Part shown: piece after piece, positions 12,701 through 27,700 of the stretch
Layout of the letters: each line of letters starts with the position of its first letter
Position numbering within the stretch: the stretch's first letter is position 1
Source: Quillaja saponaria
Lineage: Eukaryota; Streptophyta; Magnoliopsida; Fabales; Quillajaceae
NCBI GenBank assembly: GCA_029379385.1
Contig: CM055609.1
Location: 8,184,001 to 8,248,000, forward strand
Reading direction: 5' to 3'
DNA: 64,000 nt
Notes under the pieces: generated by a model
What the model saw: only the letters and a program-made list of their open reading frames with translations
What the model was told of the DNA's origin: nothing
Database searches by the model: none
Position numbers and translations under genes: made by a program

Positions 12701-15700
12701 GTGACAAAGACCCTCATTTTTTTCACCTAAATGACAAATACCTCCATGTGACGCTAAGAACAAGGATGCAGGAGCAACAAATGTAAAGGAGTCATGTAGG
12801 ACACAGTTGGAATCTAATGATGAACCATCCAAACTGAAACTAAAACCTTATTCTTGTAAGTTGTAGGGCTTGAAAACATATCTTTAGCTTCTCGAGATTA
12901 CATTGATTAAGACCTATCCCAAAAGTCACAAAGACACAATTTTCTCTAACCATTTTCTCCTTGTATTTGGAAACAATTTTTATCCTCTATATCCTCTATC
13001 TAGAAATACCATGAGCTTTTTAGTAGGATTGCCTCTTATAACTATCCAATAGGGACTAACATAACCCACCTTTCTCGCAAAATAAAATTTAAAAATAATC
13101 AAACCTTTTGACTATTAAAATGCTAGATTTCCTCATAATCAAATACTTCCTGAACAATTAGAATTAAAATATTATTTTCAAATCTATATGCAAGACAGCA
13201 TTACAAATATCAAGACAAATTTACTTCTAGTTGAGAACAGAATGCATTTTCTATATCTTTTACATACCAAAAAATAAAACATTTACACAAAAAGAAACAT
13301 ATGAATCAATATGGTTAGTTTACCTTATAATTATCTTTCAGGTAGTTCTTTCCTCTGACCTTAAATCCCACGCCACTTGGAGAAGTCCAGCAGTTTTTTT
13401 CATTCTCATCGTTTCCTTTGTGCAAGGAACCAGGGAACTGACTTGGATCAATTGTGATAGGAGTGGCATGTGGATCTAGCTCTCTATTTGCATCTCGAGC
13501 TGCATAAAGAATGACAAGTATTTTAGAAAAACAATATGAAAATGAAAAATGAAAAGACTTAAAAGGCTTACAGTTGCGACTTTAATTTATATGTTACTGT
13601 TTCTGGTGTATGTCAACACTTCAGACCAAGTGACTGTATTGAAATTAAAAGGAACCAAGGATTGATGTTGCTGGTACACCTCAGGATTAAAGATATGATA
13701 AATAAAGAGAGAGGATAAATTATTTCCATAGATTGCTTAAGGGAAGTCATGAAGTGATTGATATTGTTGGAACCAGGGATTAATATTGCTGGTGCACTTC
13801 TGGATTAGAGATAAGATAAATAGAGAGAGATTGAGAAGTTATTTTGATAGATTGCTTAAAGGAAGTCATGAAGTGAACTTAAAAGGAAACTTGTGGTAAG
13901 TGATGAAATTCTTCGTAAAAACACCCAAGGTGCATGACTCGTGTAGATAGGTTGTATACAACATAGGAGACCACCAAAAGCAAAGTGACTTTGATGAAGA
14001 ATAAGCTGGATGAATCAGCCAGGAAGTGACTTCTAAGCTTCCAGCTACCTCCTTAATCTGAACCACCACATTAGGAAATCAACAGAACAAGGAAAAATTG
14101 TTGGCTTGTAAGGAATAATGAGGCACAATCCCATTTGTCAAGCATCATTTTGGTAAGTGTAATTAGTTTAGTTGGTCCGATTGTGAAACGCAACATTTTA
14201 ATCAAGAATGTAATTAGTTGAGTATGTTAATTAAGTTAGTTACTGTCAGGAAGAAAGTTAGTTAGCTGCTACTCTGATTGACAAAGTATATACTGCCCAA
14301 CCCAAATGTATTCACTTGAGCATTTTTCATTGGAGAATTAGATCTCTCTATTCGTCTCTCTCCTTCCCTTTTTCCCTAAAGTCTGATTGCTTCCCAAGAA
14401 AATTGCAATTTTAGTTTAGGTGTTTAACAAGGTTTTGACGTAAAGGAGGCTATGAACAAGACAAAGGAGGAAATAGTGTGGGACTTGATGACATTATACT
14501 AGGTTTAGAGATGCTACAGTAAGTACAGTCATGCAGCAGACATGGGCATGAGCTCGTTGGAGACTTTCTGTCCTATTTGAAAGCCGAAACTTAGGTTCAA
14601 GAAGCCCTTTGGATCCAAAGGAAAATGTTCTTGGTAGTTATTTGGTTTTCTATACAAGGGCAAAACAGCAAGCTCAAGAAAAGAATTGCACATTATTTTA
14701 TTTTCAGACACACTCGAGGTTTTATATTATTAGGTCTTTTGATAATCCTAGGTGTCTTCCTTGCAGCACAATGTATTTAGTAAGAAGCTGATGGAATAGT
14801 TATTTCGTGGATGGTAATCCTAGTTTTGCTCTAGCTAGAAAACTGAAACTCTTGAAGGGTGATTTGGTAAAATGGAATAGATAAGTCTTTGGGTTGTTAG
14901 ACTCTCAGAAAAAACTTATTTTAGAGGAGTTGTGTATTTTGGACTCTTTGGTGGAGGAACGAGAGTTGAAGACAAAAATCTAGAGACCTTTGGCACAAAG
15001 GTGATAAAAATACAAATTTTTTCTTCATCCGAAAAAATTCCAAGAGATGCAACTATATTAGTAACCTTCCGGTCAAAGGAACGCATTTTGATATAGAGGA
15101 TGAGATGGTTACAAAAATCACATATATTTTTCAAAACTTGAACATAGGTTTCTTCTCTGAATGGGTTAACTTTTGACTCTATCAAAGAGGAGGATAATAT
15201 TTGTCTTAGGAGAGGTTTTGATGAAAATGAGGTGTTAGAAGCTTTAAACTCTTGTATTAGAGCCTTACTCTTGAAAACCAATCAATTGATAACAAGAGGA
15301 GAGCCCTATTTACTTATAAGGATTATAAAGCCCTCTAGCCTTAGCAATGTGGGAGTTCACACGTTGACACCCCCTTCACGTGAAACGTGGAGATCCGAAA
15401 TCGTGAGGTGGAGCCCATCAGTCATGGGCCAATCAATCATCAGATGTGGGCGTAATGAGTCGACCCCTCAATCGTGGGCCTAGCTCTGATACCATGTTAG
15501 AGCCTCACTCTTGAAAACCAATCAATTGGTAACAAGAGAAGAGGACCCATTTACTTATAAGGATTATGAAACCCTCTAGCCTTAGCAATGTAGGAGTTCA
15601 CACATTGACATCTTGCAACGGGGAAAAGGCCCCAAGCCTAGACGGTTTCAACATGCAATTTTTTCAAAGTTGTGGGGGTGTGGTGAAAGATGATGTCCTA

Positions 15701-18700
15701 GCCACCCTTTCACTTCTTCTATGAAAATGCTTTCTTTTGGAGGAGCCTTAATGCTTCATTTCTTTTCTTTATCCCAAAGAAAAGTTCCATGACATATATT
15801 AAATAATATTGCCCTATTAATTTCGTAGGAAGTTTGTATAAGTTATTAAGTCTTTGCACAACGACTTAAGGTGATTACTAGAAAATATCATCTCCAACTC
15901 ACAAAACACCTCTGTAGGTCGACTGCAAATCCTAAACTCAATCTAATTAGCCAATGAGTGTGTTGATTCTAAACTTCAATCTTCAATTCCAGGTTTGGTT
16001 TGCAAACGTGATATAAAGAAAGCTTATGACCATGGTAATTGGAATTTCCTTTTATATCTTTGGGAGAAAATGGGTTTTGGGAGGAAGTGGAAGGAATGGA
16101 TTCATATATGCATTTCGATTGTCTGTTTCTCAATGATCATCAATGGGTCTCTGGTGGATTTCGTTCGGAGCTACCGCAGTTTGCGACAAGGATATCATTT
16201 ATCTTATTTTCTATCTATTATTGTTCAGGTAGCTTTTAGTAAATTAATCTCACAAGCAGCTGCTTTAGATTGGTTGAACAGTTCTACAGTGAACAATATA
16301 ACTAATCAACTTCAGGATTACTCAGTTATTGTTCGCAGATGATACTTGTTTTGTGAGGCTGATAGTGAACAATTGAAGTTACTAAGATTTATCCTTTTCA
16401 GTTTTCAAGCTATGTCTGAGTTGACAATTAATCTATCCAAGAGTGAGGTTGCTTTGGTGGGGAAGTTGATAAGTGATAACATTTCGGAGCATGGCAGGTT
16501 TTTTTGGGGTGTGAGGTCTTTCTCTCCATGTCTTACTAGGGATTACCAGTTGAGTCATCTTTTAAAGTTGTGCAGGTTTGGTATTCCTTCATTGAAAGAA
16601 ATGAAAAATGCTTAGCTGGATGGAAAAAAGTTGTACTTTTCAAAAGGTTTGGGACTTGTATGTGAACATAAATCTGTTAATTGCTTCTATTGTTATTGTT
16701 TCTCTCTTTGGAATGGTCAATTGTATACTCCACACGACCTGAAGGTATCATCTAGATACAATACTCAACTGTGTCATATATAAACCACGTTTCAAACCAA
16801 CTTTGTAATTGACTTGAGAACTATACACTAGAGGCTAACATAATTAGAACTACCAATCATGTAATTTTAAGGAATATTTGCTCTACCTTGCGTCTTCTCT
16901 TCCCACTCTTCCTTTTATCTTAGACATATAGTATCTTACGAGTATGATTGTCTACCTTTTTTTTCCTTAATTTCCTATTACGAGCAACAAAAGAGCACAC
17001 CTGTAGTTCTCTTCAAAGCTAAACTTGTGATGGCCCAAGAAACATTCTTCAGTCTTACATCTCTTCCCTGATAAGATTCAAAATGAAAGAAAATTGGAAC
17101 CTGACAAAACAATGATTTCAAAATATATGTATATCAGTTGCAAAATCAGAAGCTAATAGCAAAACCTAAGAAACCTTGTGATCGAGTTCCTTATTGTCAT
17201 CACTTTCTTCATCTGATGATGATGAGTCATCAGCAATTGCATCGTAAAACTCATCCTGCATTTCCACATCCTCAAATTCACCACTGGAAATAGAAAGATC
17301 AGAGATTTTTGATTGGATCATTTTGGTGGCAGATTCAAGATTAAGTGCTGGATTTGCTCCAATATATTCCTTTAGACCTGAACCATTATTTTAACAAGTT
17401 AACAGTAAATTTCATTTCTTAAATACAAAAACACAAGTCATGCCAACACTGTAGCATTGAGTTTAAAAATGGTCCTCTCATTCAATAATCTATTATAATT
17501 AGCTACATTTAATAGAAAAAAGCTACCTCGGTGACACTTATTATGAAGGAAAAAATAACTATAGCAAGATGTCCTTTTTTATAAGTAATTATTGCATGAT
17601 GTCATCTTTGGCTTCATGCTTTTAGTCAGCTGTGTTGCTGTCTCTTGTTTGAGACAATTTCAGGGACAACAACATTATCACTTTTTATCCAAATCTACTC
17701 CTTATCCCAACTTAGAACAAGCTAAATATATCATAGTGATAAAGCAACTCAGAGCTAGACATTGTCCTACAATCACTGAGTTAACAATAAGGATACCCTC
17801 CCAAGATCTGGAACCTTTACACAGTAATGATTCACATACTTCTTTCATTTTTCTTCACCATTATCATATAGACATACCACATTAAGCGAATGCAGTGGAA
17901 GCAAACACTTTATTGAATATTCGCTTTATGCCCATTAATGTATAAACAGCCAAGAAATAGCGGATGAGTGTATCTCAAAGCATGCCAACAATGACTTGAC
18001 TGAACTGAAGATTTAATGGATATCAAGTGTGGATGCAAAAGAACTAAACTTGCTAGAACTTAATTTTCCCTGTTGGAGTGACTAGTTCAGGGGCTTTTAG
18101 GATTGCAAGCTGATTGATGGAAAAAGCATTGACAAATCTTACCATTTGCCTGTTGTAGGTATCTTGAACAAGAAATTTTATAGTTGTGTTCCTCATATTC
18201 ATCTCTGGTTTGATCTAAGATTTGGTAGGTGGTCAATTCTAAGAATATCGTATCTAGGATAAGATCCTAACAGCCCAGATCTTCTCTATAAGGTTGAATC
18301 ATCTCATGCTTTTTTATTCCTACCTGCATCTCACCAACCCATTCCCCCTTTATTTTCAGACCCTAAGCCCCCTCTGACTAGCAGCAGAAAAAGTCTTCCC
18401 TGAGCACTGGGCCGAATAACCGCACATTATAAACTTAGAAAAGTGGAAACCACTTTGGAAATAGCAAGCTTCTCTATTCTAACCAAGCTCTGAGAAGCTC
18501 ATGGCATGATTCTCTTCAGCTGTTTCTTTTCTTCTTTTTTCTTCAATCTTGTGACTAGGATCTTGTTATTATTGATACATCAGTTAAAAAACACATAACA
18601 GAGGACAATGAGAAGAACTAGTTGGATTGCTTAACCTGCCACTTGACACAACAATGCATGAGGAACACTCTTTTCAAACTTTGAGCACTGATTGTTCTTC

Positions 18701-21700
18701 CATCGGAACCAGCTTCCAGAGTGTATCTCTAACGTTTGGGTCAGAAGACAGCGTGGAGAGTTTGATCCCATAGGCATGTTTAAATTCCTAATTTCCCAAC
18801 TAGATGCTGCAGTTAAAAGGACAACAAATATAAGGGTAAAACAAAACATATACATGAAAATTTTGATAAGTTCATCAAAAGACATCGAAAAGGGGGTGTA
18901 ACCAATGTAAGCGTGGCGTATAAAAAAATCAGTTCACCTGCCTGCACAAAATTAAGACCTCAAGTTCAGAAGAACCACAAATCAATTATGAACAAACCGA
19001 AGCAAAACATCAATTTTTGGGTACCCATCCATAGAGAATATTTCCTCTATATACTCCCTATAGAAGATTCCCATTTTTAGAACATCCTTCTATTCCATTT
19101 TATGAAACATACCATCTTAATTTCATGCCTCTCAAAATCTTGAGGGAAACTGCAACTTACAATGAATGAGTAACAACAGGTATTATGTTGCAAGCATTTA
19201 CTTGATTAAAACTGGTGACACGGAGTAGAAAAAGACAGAATAGAAAGGAGAAGACAACAAAAAGATACCATATGAAACTCGTTATGATGAGAAAACAACA
19301 GATTATCCAGTGGACCTCACCTTGTTTTTATTTAAAAAGAATTTCCCAACCTTATTCATTTTAAACCTCACAAAGAACTACTAAAACTTGAGTCCCCTGA
19401 AGCATTATCCATATTTAACTTATTACTTGTCTAAGTTCCAGTAGTTTTTTCCTCCTCTCTCTTGAATATTCCAGGAAAGCAAAAGGGAATCTGCTTTTTA
19501 TTATTCTCAGACTATTTCTCAATGAATAGACAATCATCATCACTTCTCTGGTATTCCGATGATAAATGCATATGGGTGGCCGAACCAAGTAGTGGGACCA
19601 TGACCATCAAATATGAAACCTGTAAAGTATACAGCATCTGATCCACTTATATGCCCCTAAAAGAAGGGCCTCTACTACCAGGAGATACGAAACATCAAAT
19701 ATGAAACAAGCAAGCCAAAATTTCTTCTGTTATCTGGAAGAAAGAAAGAAAGAACTAGCGGGAGAATAAAGCATGTTGTCTGTAAATCAATAGCATAATG
19801 CACCTAATATATTCATCCACAACCATATAGCGGGATATATATTAAGTGGCTCAAAACTCACTAAGTTAGCAATTTAAAAATTATAGACAATGGCATATAT
19901 TTTATCATCAGAACCAACAACATAGATACTCACAAGAACAAAAAAGATAAAAGTTTTGATTGAGAAAAGTTCTCTTACGATTAATTTTAGTACGGCGATA
20001 TCCAGATATTCGTGGTTTTTTCTTATTTACAGCTGGAAATTGCAAGATTGCTGCATGAATAAAAGTGTAATACATGTCAGCCAAATACAGGGGAAAACAG
20101 CATAATTTAATGACAAAAGCATACAAAACAGTCACATTGCTGAAGGCAATTTAAGTGCAATCTCTAGCCTTATGTTTAGTACATGTTATCACAACAAGGA
20201 CATTGAAATGTGCCCACTCAAGCAGCCAAAAGTCTCAACATCCAAGATACTGGTGGAAAGGGGAACAGGAGGATGGAGAACAGCAGTCTCTAAACTATTG
20301 TTGCTACTCTATGTGTTGTTTATTTCTTTCCATGAGATATGTGGTACTCATAGATTACCATATATTCTTATAAATAACATGGTAGTGGTAATGCAAGATT
20401 GGAATTTTGTTAACTTGAAGTAGGCAGATTTGTCCAACACCAAGGACGCACTATTAAATCATTACAGCTTTCCATGGCATCATATGGCTTGAATAAATTC
20501 ACGCTGACAGTAATTTGAATTCTTTAACTGCAAACTGAGACGAACATAAGTTGCAAAGCTATTCTAAGAAGAATAAAAGGCACATATATTCTGCCCCTCT
20601 TTTGGCAAAGGTCACAGTCTCTTAGATCATCCACCACTTCAAAATAAATCAGTCGAGGAACTAGTGCCAATGGTTTATGCAATTTATGCCGCCACCACAA
20701 GCATCATAGTATAATACCGACAATTTGTAAGAAGTATTACATAGGCAAACACCAGGACCATAATACCCAACAACAGAAATAATTAAGTTTCCATAAGAAT
20801 GACACCATATGGAGATGACCACGTTATTAATCTACTTACTATATGTTCCATCTTGACAGTGAAACCACTGCCTAGAGAAGACAAAATCTCTCTTTGACCG
20901 CCACCTGTAGATTAATTAAAAAAAAAACAATACCTAATAAAAAAATTGCTCTGCCTAATACCTTGTGATAGCAATAAAGATTTGGCAGATCATATCTATT
21001 GAAAAAAGAAACTAACAATACAATATGGACTAGGAAAAAAACGTAGACACAAATACTAAAGAATGCACTTTGTGGAGTTGGTAAAGTGCTATTATTAGAA
21101 ACTTTTAGGCACATATACAATGTTTTGTCTAGAACCTACTGAACCTAGCGATTTATAACTAATAAATTATCACTTTTACAAAGTTTTAAAGGGTAACTAA
21201 TGCATTTATTGCCTGTCAACAATTCTCGTAATGGCAGTCGGTAGCAAGACCCAGAAAATAAATTCATGATCTATTGGCAGCTCATCTCAATGAACGACAT
21301 AAAGAATTTACAAAAAATACTAAAATTATAAGAGAAGTCAAATAAGCCAGAGCGTGAGAAGTTCTTCCAAGGAAAAAATGTATGCAGTACAAACACAAAT
21401 TAATATGCCAAGAAATTTCTACCTCGAATGAGTGTATAAACCAGAAGAAAAGAAAAGAAAAAAAGAAGATAAAATAGAAAAATGGGCATGACAAAGCATG
21501 ATCTTATGCTCATCAACTCACTAAATTTCTCAATTGAAGTATCTAAGAGGTTGAAGTCGAATTACCGTGTCAGATATTTTGGATCAAATTTCCCATAAAC
21601 AACATCATAATGCCCATCATAAGAATCTACCAGCTCCAAGTCACCTGTCAACATATCCCACCTGCATATGAAATAATTGGAAAGACTAATTTGTACAATA

Positions 21701-24700
21701 AGATATCATGATTCCTAGATATTTGTAGAAACTTACTCATATCTCTGCTGTTGATCAAGATTCAATAGCACTTCAAAAACAGTATCTGCAGTTGCATCGA
21801 CAACACCAACAGACTTCACAAGAGCACTCTTACCACTCTACAAAAAGTGAAAAGTATGATAATGCAAAACTCAGGATGTTCAGTATGATAAACATATGAA
21901 AATAGAAAATAATTAAATCCAGTAGCCAAAACCAATTTACTTTCTCAACAAGCACCTTGTAAGCAACTAGGTATTAAGCAGCCAGCCAGGACAGTCAAAA
22001 TATAAATTCAACTTGTATTGCCCACACTTACCCCAATTATCCACTATAGTATAATAACTGAGCTACAGTTCACCTTCAAAAAAGGTTTTCTATAGCATCT
22101 ACTTGGCCTTTTCTTTTCCCTTCAATGTATTCCAACAAGTTAGAAGAAGATAAAGCTACACTAGTTGACAATTGACATATCCCAATGAACACTTTTGGAA
22201 ACTAATACATTCATTTTAATTATCAAAAAAAAAAAAAAAAAAAACATTCATCTAAGAAATAATGATGAATTAGGAGCACAAATATGGAAGTTTGGCAATC
22301 GCAGATATATTTAGTGCCCAAGATAGGGAAGTTTTCTTAAACACTAATGATGAAGGATTATACAAACAATGTATATGGAAAGTGAAGGGACAGCATAGCA
22401 TTTGTCTGTCAGTAAACAGTATTTATTTTTTATAAGTTACGCGGATAAAAGAAAAGTCAAATGTGCAAATGCCAGTCATAGATTCTTTCTTGTATAAAAT
22501 TAATTTTAAACTTGAAGAAGAAACTCTTTCCTAATTTAAGCATTAATGACTTTGTCTTTAAGGAAATGAGGTACTTTAGACAAGTAAATTAAGCACTTCT
22601 CAGAATAAAAGTAAAATCACACTGTTTGAAGATCAACCCGTGATTTAGAGAAATAGAAAGTCAGAAAAGTATACATGAAAAATTAAATGTGGTTATCAGG
22701 ATCACTCCCTAACCCCCAAGAATTGCTCATATCAACAAGTACCTTGTGATCCGACACATCCTCAAGAATTCTAACACCTGGAAACAGAAAATAAAAAAAT
22801 TAAATTTGATCCTAACAGACAAACAGAATGGTAAAGCATCCAAGCCAAACCTGTCCTCCAGAAAATCTCTGCATACTATTTATGTGGACATCAACTAAGT
22901 TATAAGGACCAGTTTAAATCAGGAAGCACCTATACCACCTTTCATACCAAAAATATGAGTCAAGAAATTTCTTCCTAATGCCCTATCAAATTTTGAGATA
23001 CAAATCAAGTCTATTTCTGCCTTTTACACCTCATAATACTGTACTCTTAATTTTTGAGATAATGAATATGACAATGCTGGTAACTCTCCCATTGCTAAGG
23101 GTAGAGGGCTTTACAATATATATAAGTAAACAGACCTCTCATCTTATAACTAATTGATTGGTTTTCAAGAAAGAAGCTCCAACATGGTATCAGAGCTTCG
23201 GCTTTCACACTCAGCCCCATTACACCCACACCCGACGATTAATCCAGCCTGACTGTTAAGCTCCACCTCACCACTCCAGATCTCCATGTTCCATGTGAGT
23301 AGGGTGTCAATGTGGCGACCCCACATTATAAAAGCTAGAGGGCTTTACAATATATATAATTAAATGGGCATCTCATCTTGTAACTAATTAATTAGTTTTC
23401 AACAGTGAGACTCCAACACGATGCAACATAACACATACATTAAACACAACCATAAATAAGTTATAAGAAATTGGTTTTTTTTCTTGTAATGGGGTCACCA
23501 GAAACAAAATAGTGCATCAAGTGGGTCTGTGTGGTGCTATGGGTATTCCAAGAGAAACAAACCATTAATCGTACGAACACATTTCCACTCATGTGCCTCA
23601 ATTGCATCTCCGTTGTCCCCCTCAATGTGTCCATCTGGCCGAACATTAGCAGCCAAGTTTGATGATTGCCGCAATAGTCTCTCTGGGCCTGTGACACACA
23701 TACACAGAGGGGAGATTATGAATTGCAGTGTAAAGAACAGAAAATCCGCATCCCACGACCTTGTAAAGGCTGAATTAAACCAATGTCCCTGTTAACAAAC
23801 TCCCCAAGCTCTCAAGTTATTAGGGACATGCGCACACTTTGTAATGTTTAGTTACTTGAAGGGTATTCTTAGGCTCTCATATTAGTGGTCTGATTCATTC
23901 TTTTCATCTTTGCCCCTCAAACGGAGCCAAACCCAGGCTTGGCCTGACTCTGATATAAATAAAAGCATGATGCTCTTTACTAGTTTAAATGCAAGATGAA
24001 GTAACTCTGGAAAAGATCCACACTTTTAGATAAGGAAACAGTTAGACCAACCACCACACTCTGCCAGTAAGCTGCATGCACCAAAATTGTATTGTTTTTG
24101 TGGAATAGACTTTGTTTTAATCCAATAACAAAAATGAAGTGTATGCACATCAGGATTGTGAGAACTCAAAACCTACATCATTAACATTTATGGAAATTTG
24201 GATTTTAAGCATAGTCCATCGAAAAACATGTCAGTTTGATCTGGAATATTAGTAGATGTATTCATAACAGTGAAAATAACATTATTTTTGTGATTTCTCA
24301 AATTTACAATGGCTAGACCATGTTTAGACCTTGAAATTGACTACAAGATGAACACTATCACACCCTGCATTTACTTACTGACCTTGCCCAATTCTTATGA
24401 GCTTTCTGAACCCATTTGCATACCGCCTCACTCTAGGTCGATGTCCTTCAAGATTGATCCTTGCACACATAAGATGTCGAGTTATATGAGACCTTATAAT
24501 TAGTAAGTAAACATAACATTTTGTCCCAGGAGAACAAATCGTCTAAAAAATATGTCCTTAACCGCTGAGGTAGGTTATTTAACCATATTTTGCAAGGAAC
24601 TTAAAAAAAGAGAAAAGGAAAAAAAAAAAAAAAAAAAACTAAACAGACTTTTGTTTAAGGCTGGCTGACAAATATATTTCTCTTGAATAAATTAAATCTA

Positions 24701-27700
24701 GAAGACATCATTCTATATAACTGCAGGAACTAAACATTTATTTTAGCCCAAAATCTCAAAGAGGACAAAAGCATAGGTATTACAACCACATATGAGCATG
24801 GTTCAGACTTCAGACACCCTCATTAAAACTTCACAAACAACTACTGCAGACAAGAAAAATTTTAACCTGTATACATATAAGTCAGGTAAAGAATTAAACA
24901 TACTCAGTCTCCATATTCAGTTTATTTCTGGCACTACCCCCTCTTGACAGTTCATACTCAGCCTGTGAAGAGCAAATTTACAATAAATTACACAGGGAAG
25001 AACAAGGTGAATTTTTTTATTATTATTATTTTTTTTATAAGAAGAACAAGGTGAATTTGGTAAAGTTACTCTCCTCACACAAAAAGAATCTTTATTCTAT
25101 TAGATGCAACTTCCACTTTCTCCTTAAAAGAACCACCTATATGTTGGAGATTTAAAATAGCTAAGAACACTTTAATTGTAATCAGTCTTGATCATGCAAT
25201 TTTTGCTACCTATATTCTATGCAATTTTTATATTTAGTATTTGTAGCTTTTCTATTACCTGCTGCTTAGCATGATCAAATGCCTCCATCCATTTTTGGAT
25301 TTCTCCAGCCGTAGCACAAGCAATCTGAAAAAGATACAAATACAGGATTGATTTCTATTTGAATCAGGAAGAACAAATGAAGAGATGAAAGGGGATGCCG
25401 TTTAGCAACCATCCAATACTAAATGAATCAAAAATTGAAAATTTTATGTGCAAGGTACATAATAATTGACATGTGAACACCTGAAGGTCAGAGGCATAAA
25501 AATAACAGTTAATCATCTAATAAAACTATGCATACATAAGCTCATAGAAAAACTAGAAAGCATGCAGTGTTCAAGTAAATATTATAAATTTACGACCATC
25601 AAACCTAAATGTTAACAAGCTGCCAAATTGACTTTTCTTTTCCTTTTTTTCCTTCAGAATTTCCCTTCCAGACAACACTTCCCACGGTTTATGTGGCCAC
25701 AGGAATAACTGATTGCGATAGATTTAATGATGAAAGAAAAAAACCACATATGCAGGTTAAACAATATGTGGATACTTGTAAGATACAGGAAATATACCAA
25801 CTTCTCTCTTTTGGTCAAGCATATACAGCATACATTAGTTACATGGGTTGCACCTGTTGGTGTTTCCAAACTCCACCAACTATTAGTCTCTCTCTCTCTT
25901 CCTCTGAGGAAAGGAAGGGCAATATGGTCTATTTATTGTGGCAGTGTTTATTCCACTAAACTTAATCCCAGATGGTAAGGTGAATATTGCAAGATAGTGT
26001 TGAAATTGAGAGGGAATCTGCTAAAATCATAATGTATAGGGGACATTGCAATTGACCTGACAGTTTAGGGTGAGAAAGTGCATTTGACCTAAATGTTAAC
26101 ATAAGATGTATTACTGAACGAAGAAAAAAACAATTCAAATTCCAGTAATTATCAAAAGCAAGCAACATGCAACTACAACTTACTTCTCCCTTTTGCGTCT
26201 CATCTAATCGATTGTAAAATCGTAAAACATATAGATCCTGGAAAAGAAAAACAAATATTAAGCTTCCAAAATAGTTACAAGACAACTAAATTCAAAAAAT
26301 TCTATGTAATAAAAGAAATCAACAGTTAAGAATAGATGGTATATGAATTACTACTGTGTTACCCCATTGTTGATCCTCTGACGCCCTAACTCCTCCACCA
26401 TAAGTGTGGGCCCTACAACACCTTTCCTAATAGGTTTCTGGACCAAAAATGTTCAATACAAGTATAAGTATTGAGGAACATAATAAACAGACTAACATGT
26501 AGAATGGTGTTCAAGGACATGCATAACCAGGCCAACTATTGGATCAGTAAACCAGACATTTTCATAGAGTATTTTTAGAGAAAATATGATTGCAACATAA
26601 AAAACAATTGCAAGCAATGATTACATATGTCAGTAAGCACTAACTTTTCCCATTTAGGCATTGGCTACAATTAGCAATGGAGACAATGTATAGATTCAGA
26701 AAGATAGCCACTTGCCCTAAACTTCAGAATATTTAATTGACATTTCTGCAACTTGAAAAATCACAATTTCAAGGTTCTTACAAGAAAGCTACATTATTAA
26801 TATATAACCATGGGTGTCCAGTGATAGGCTTATATATTGGTTAGAAATATTTTTTGAGAAACTCTATTTTGTCAAAGCATGGAAAAGTAAGTAGAAGCAT
26901 TTCAAACACAAATACAAAATAAGGATGTTGGGAAAACAAAATAACAATCGTTTCTTTGGTCAAGTATCCAACAAAAGAGAAAAGAAATAAGAAAGCTATA
27001 CAAATATATAGCTACTTTTTTAGCACCCACAGGTTTTGGCTGACCTTTTCTGTATATAGAATATAATCCAATCAGCTCAAGTCTCAATGAGATTGACTAA
27101 AAAATTAGCTTACTAATCATAATTGCAATACATTACCAATGAACCTTCTAAGTCGCAATAAACTTAAAAAAGTAGTCTAATCAAAAATCATGACAGGAAC
27201 CATCCATATTTAATACTCGTTTTGCTCGCAATGTTATCACTAATCAAAAACTTGCTAATTATTCTATTATACATTCAAAATTCTTCTTGTTCGATAAATA
27301 AGTCAGCAGTCAGCACAGACACAAAACCATTCCTATGCAAAAAATAAGTAGTTTAACTCCTACAACCCTCCCAAATTATATTCAAACAAAAACACAATCA
27401 CAGACTATCATTCACAAACAAATAGGAAATCAAGAAATTTAAGGTTTTCCTTTCTCTAAACCAACCAAGTCAAAATCCCCCTAGTACCAGCTCAAAAACA
27501 TGATCAGGAACATTTTCAAAAAAATAATAAAATTCAAGTAAAGTTCCATTAAAACAAAATCGAGCTTTCCACTAAAAAGAAAACGTTAAAGAAAGGGGAA
27601 TCGAAGGTTCATACAATGCCGGGGTACTCGTGGGGATCGCGTTTATACATGGCGACATACTTCCCCCTAATGATAAGGAATCGAAGGTGGCAGTACTCAT

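Noticed and set aside
14099..14429. Possible solo LTR (TGTTGGCTTG...TTTAACA)
   Set aside because: Ends look LTR-like and a pyrimidine-rich leader precedes the right end, but no target duplication or partner LTR is seen.
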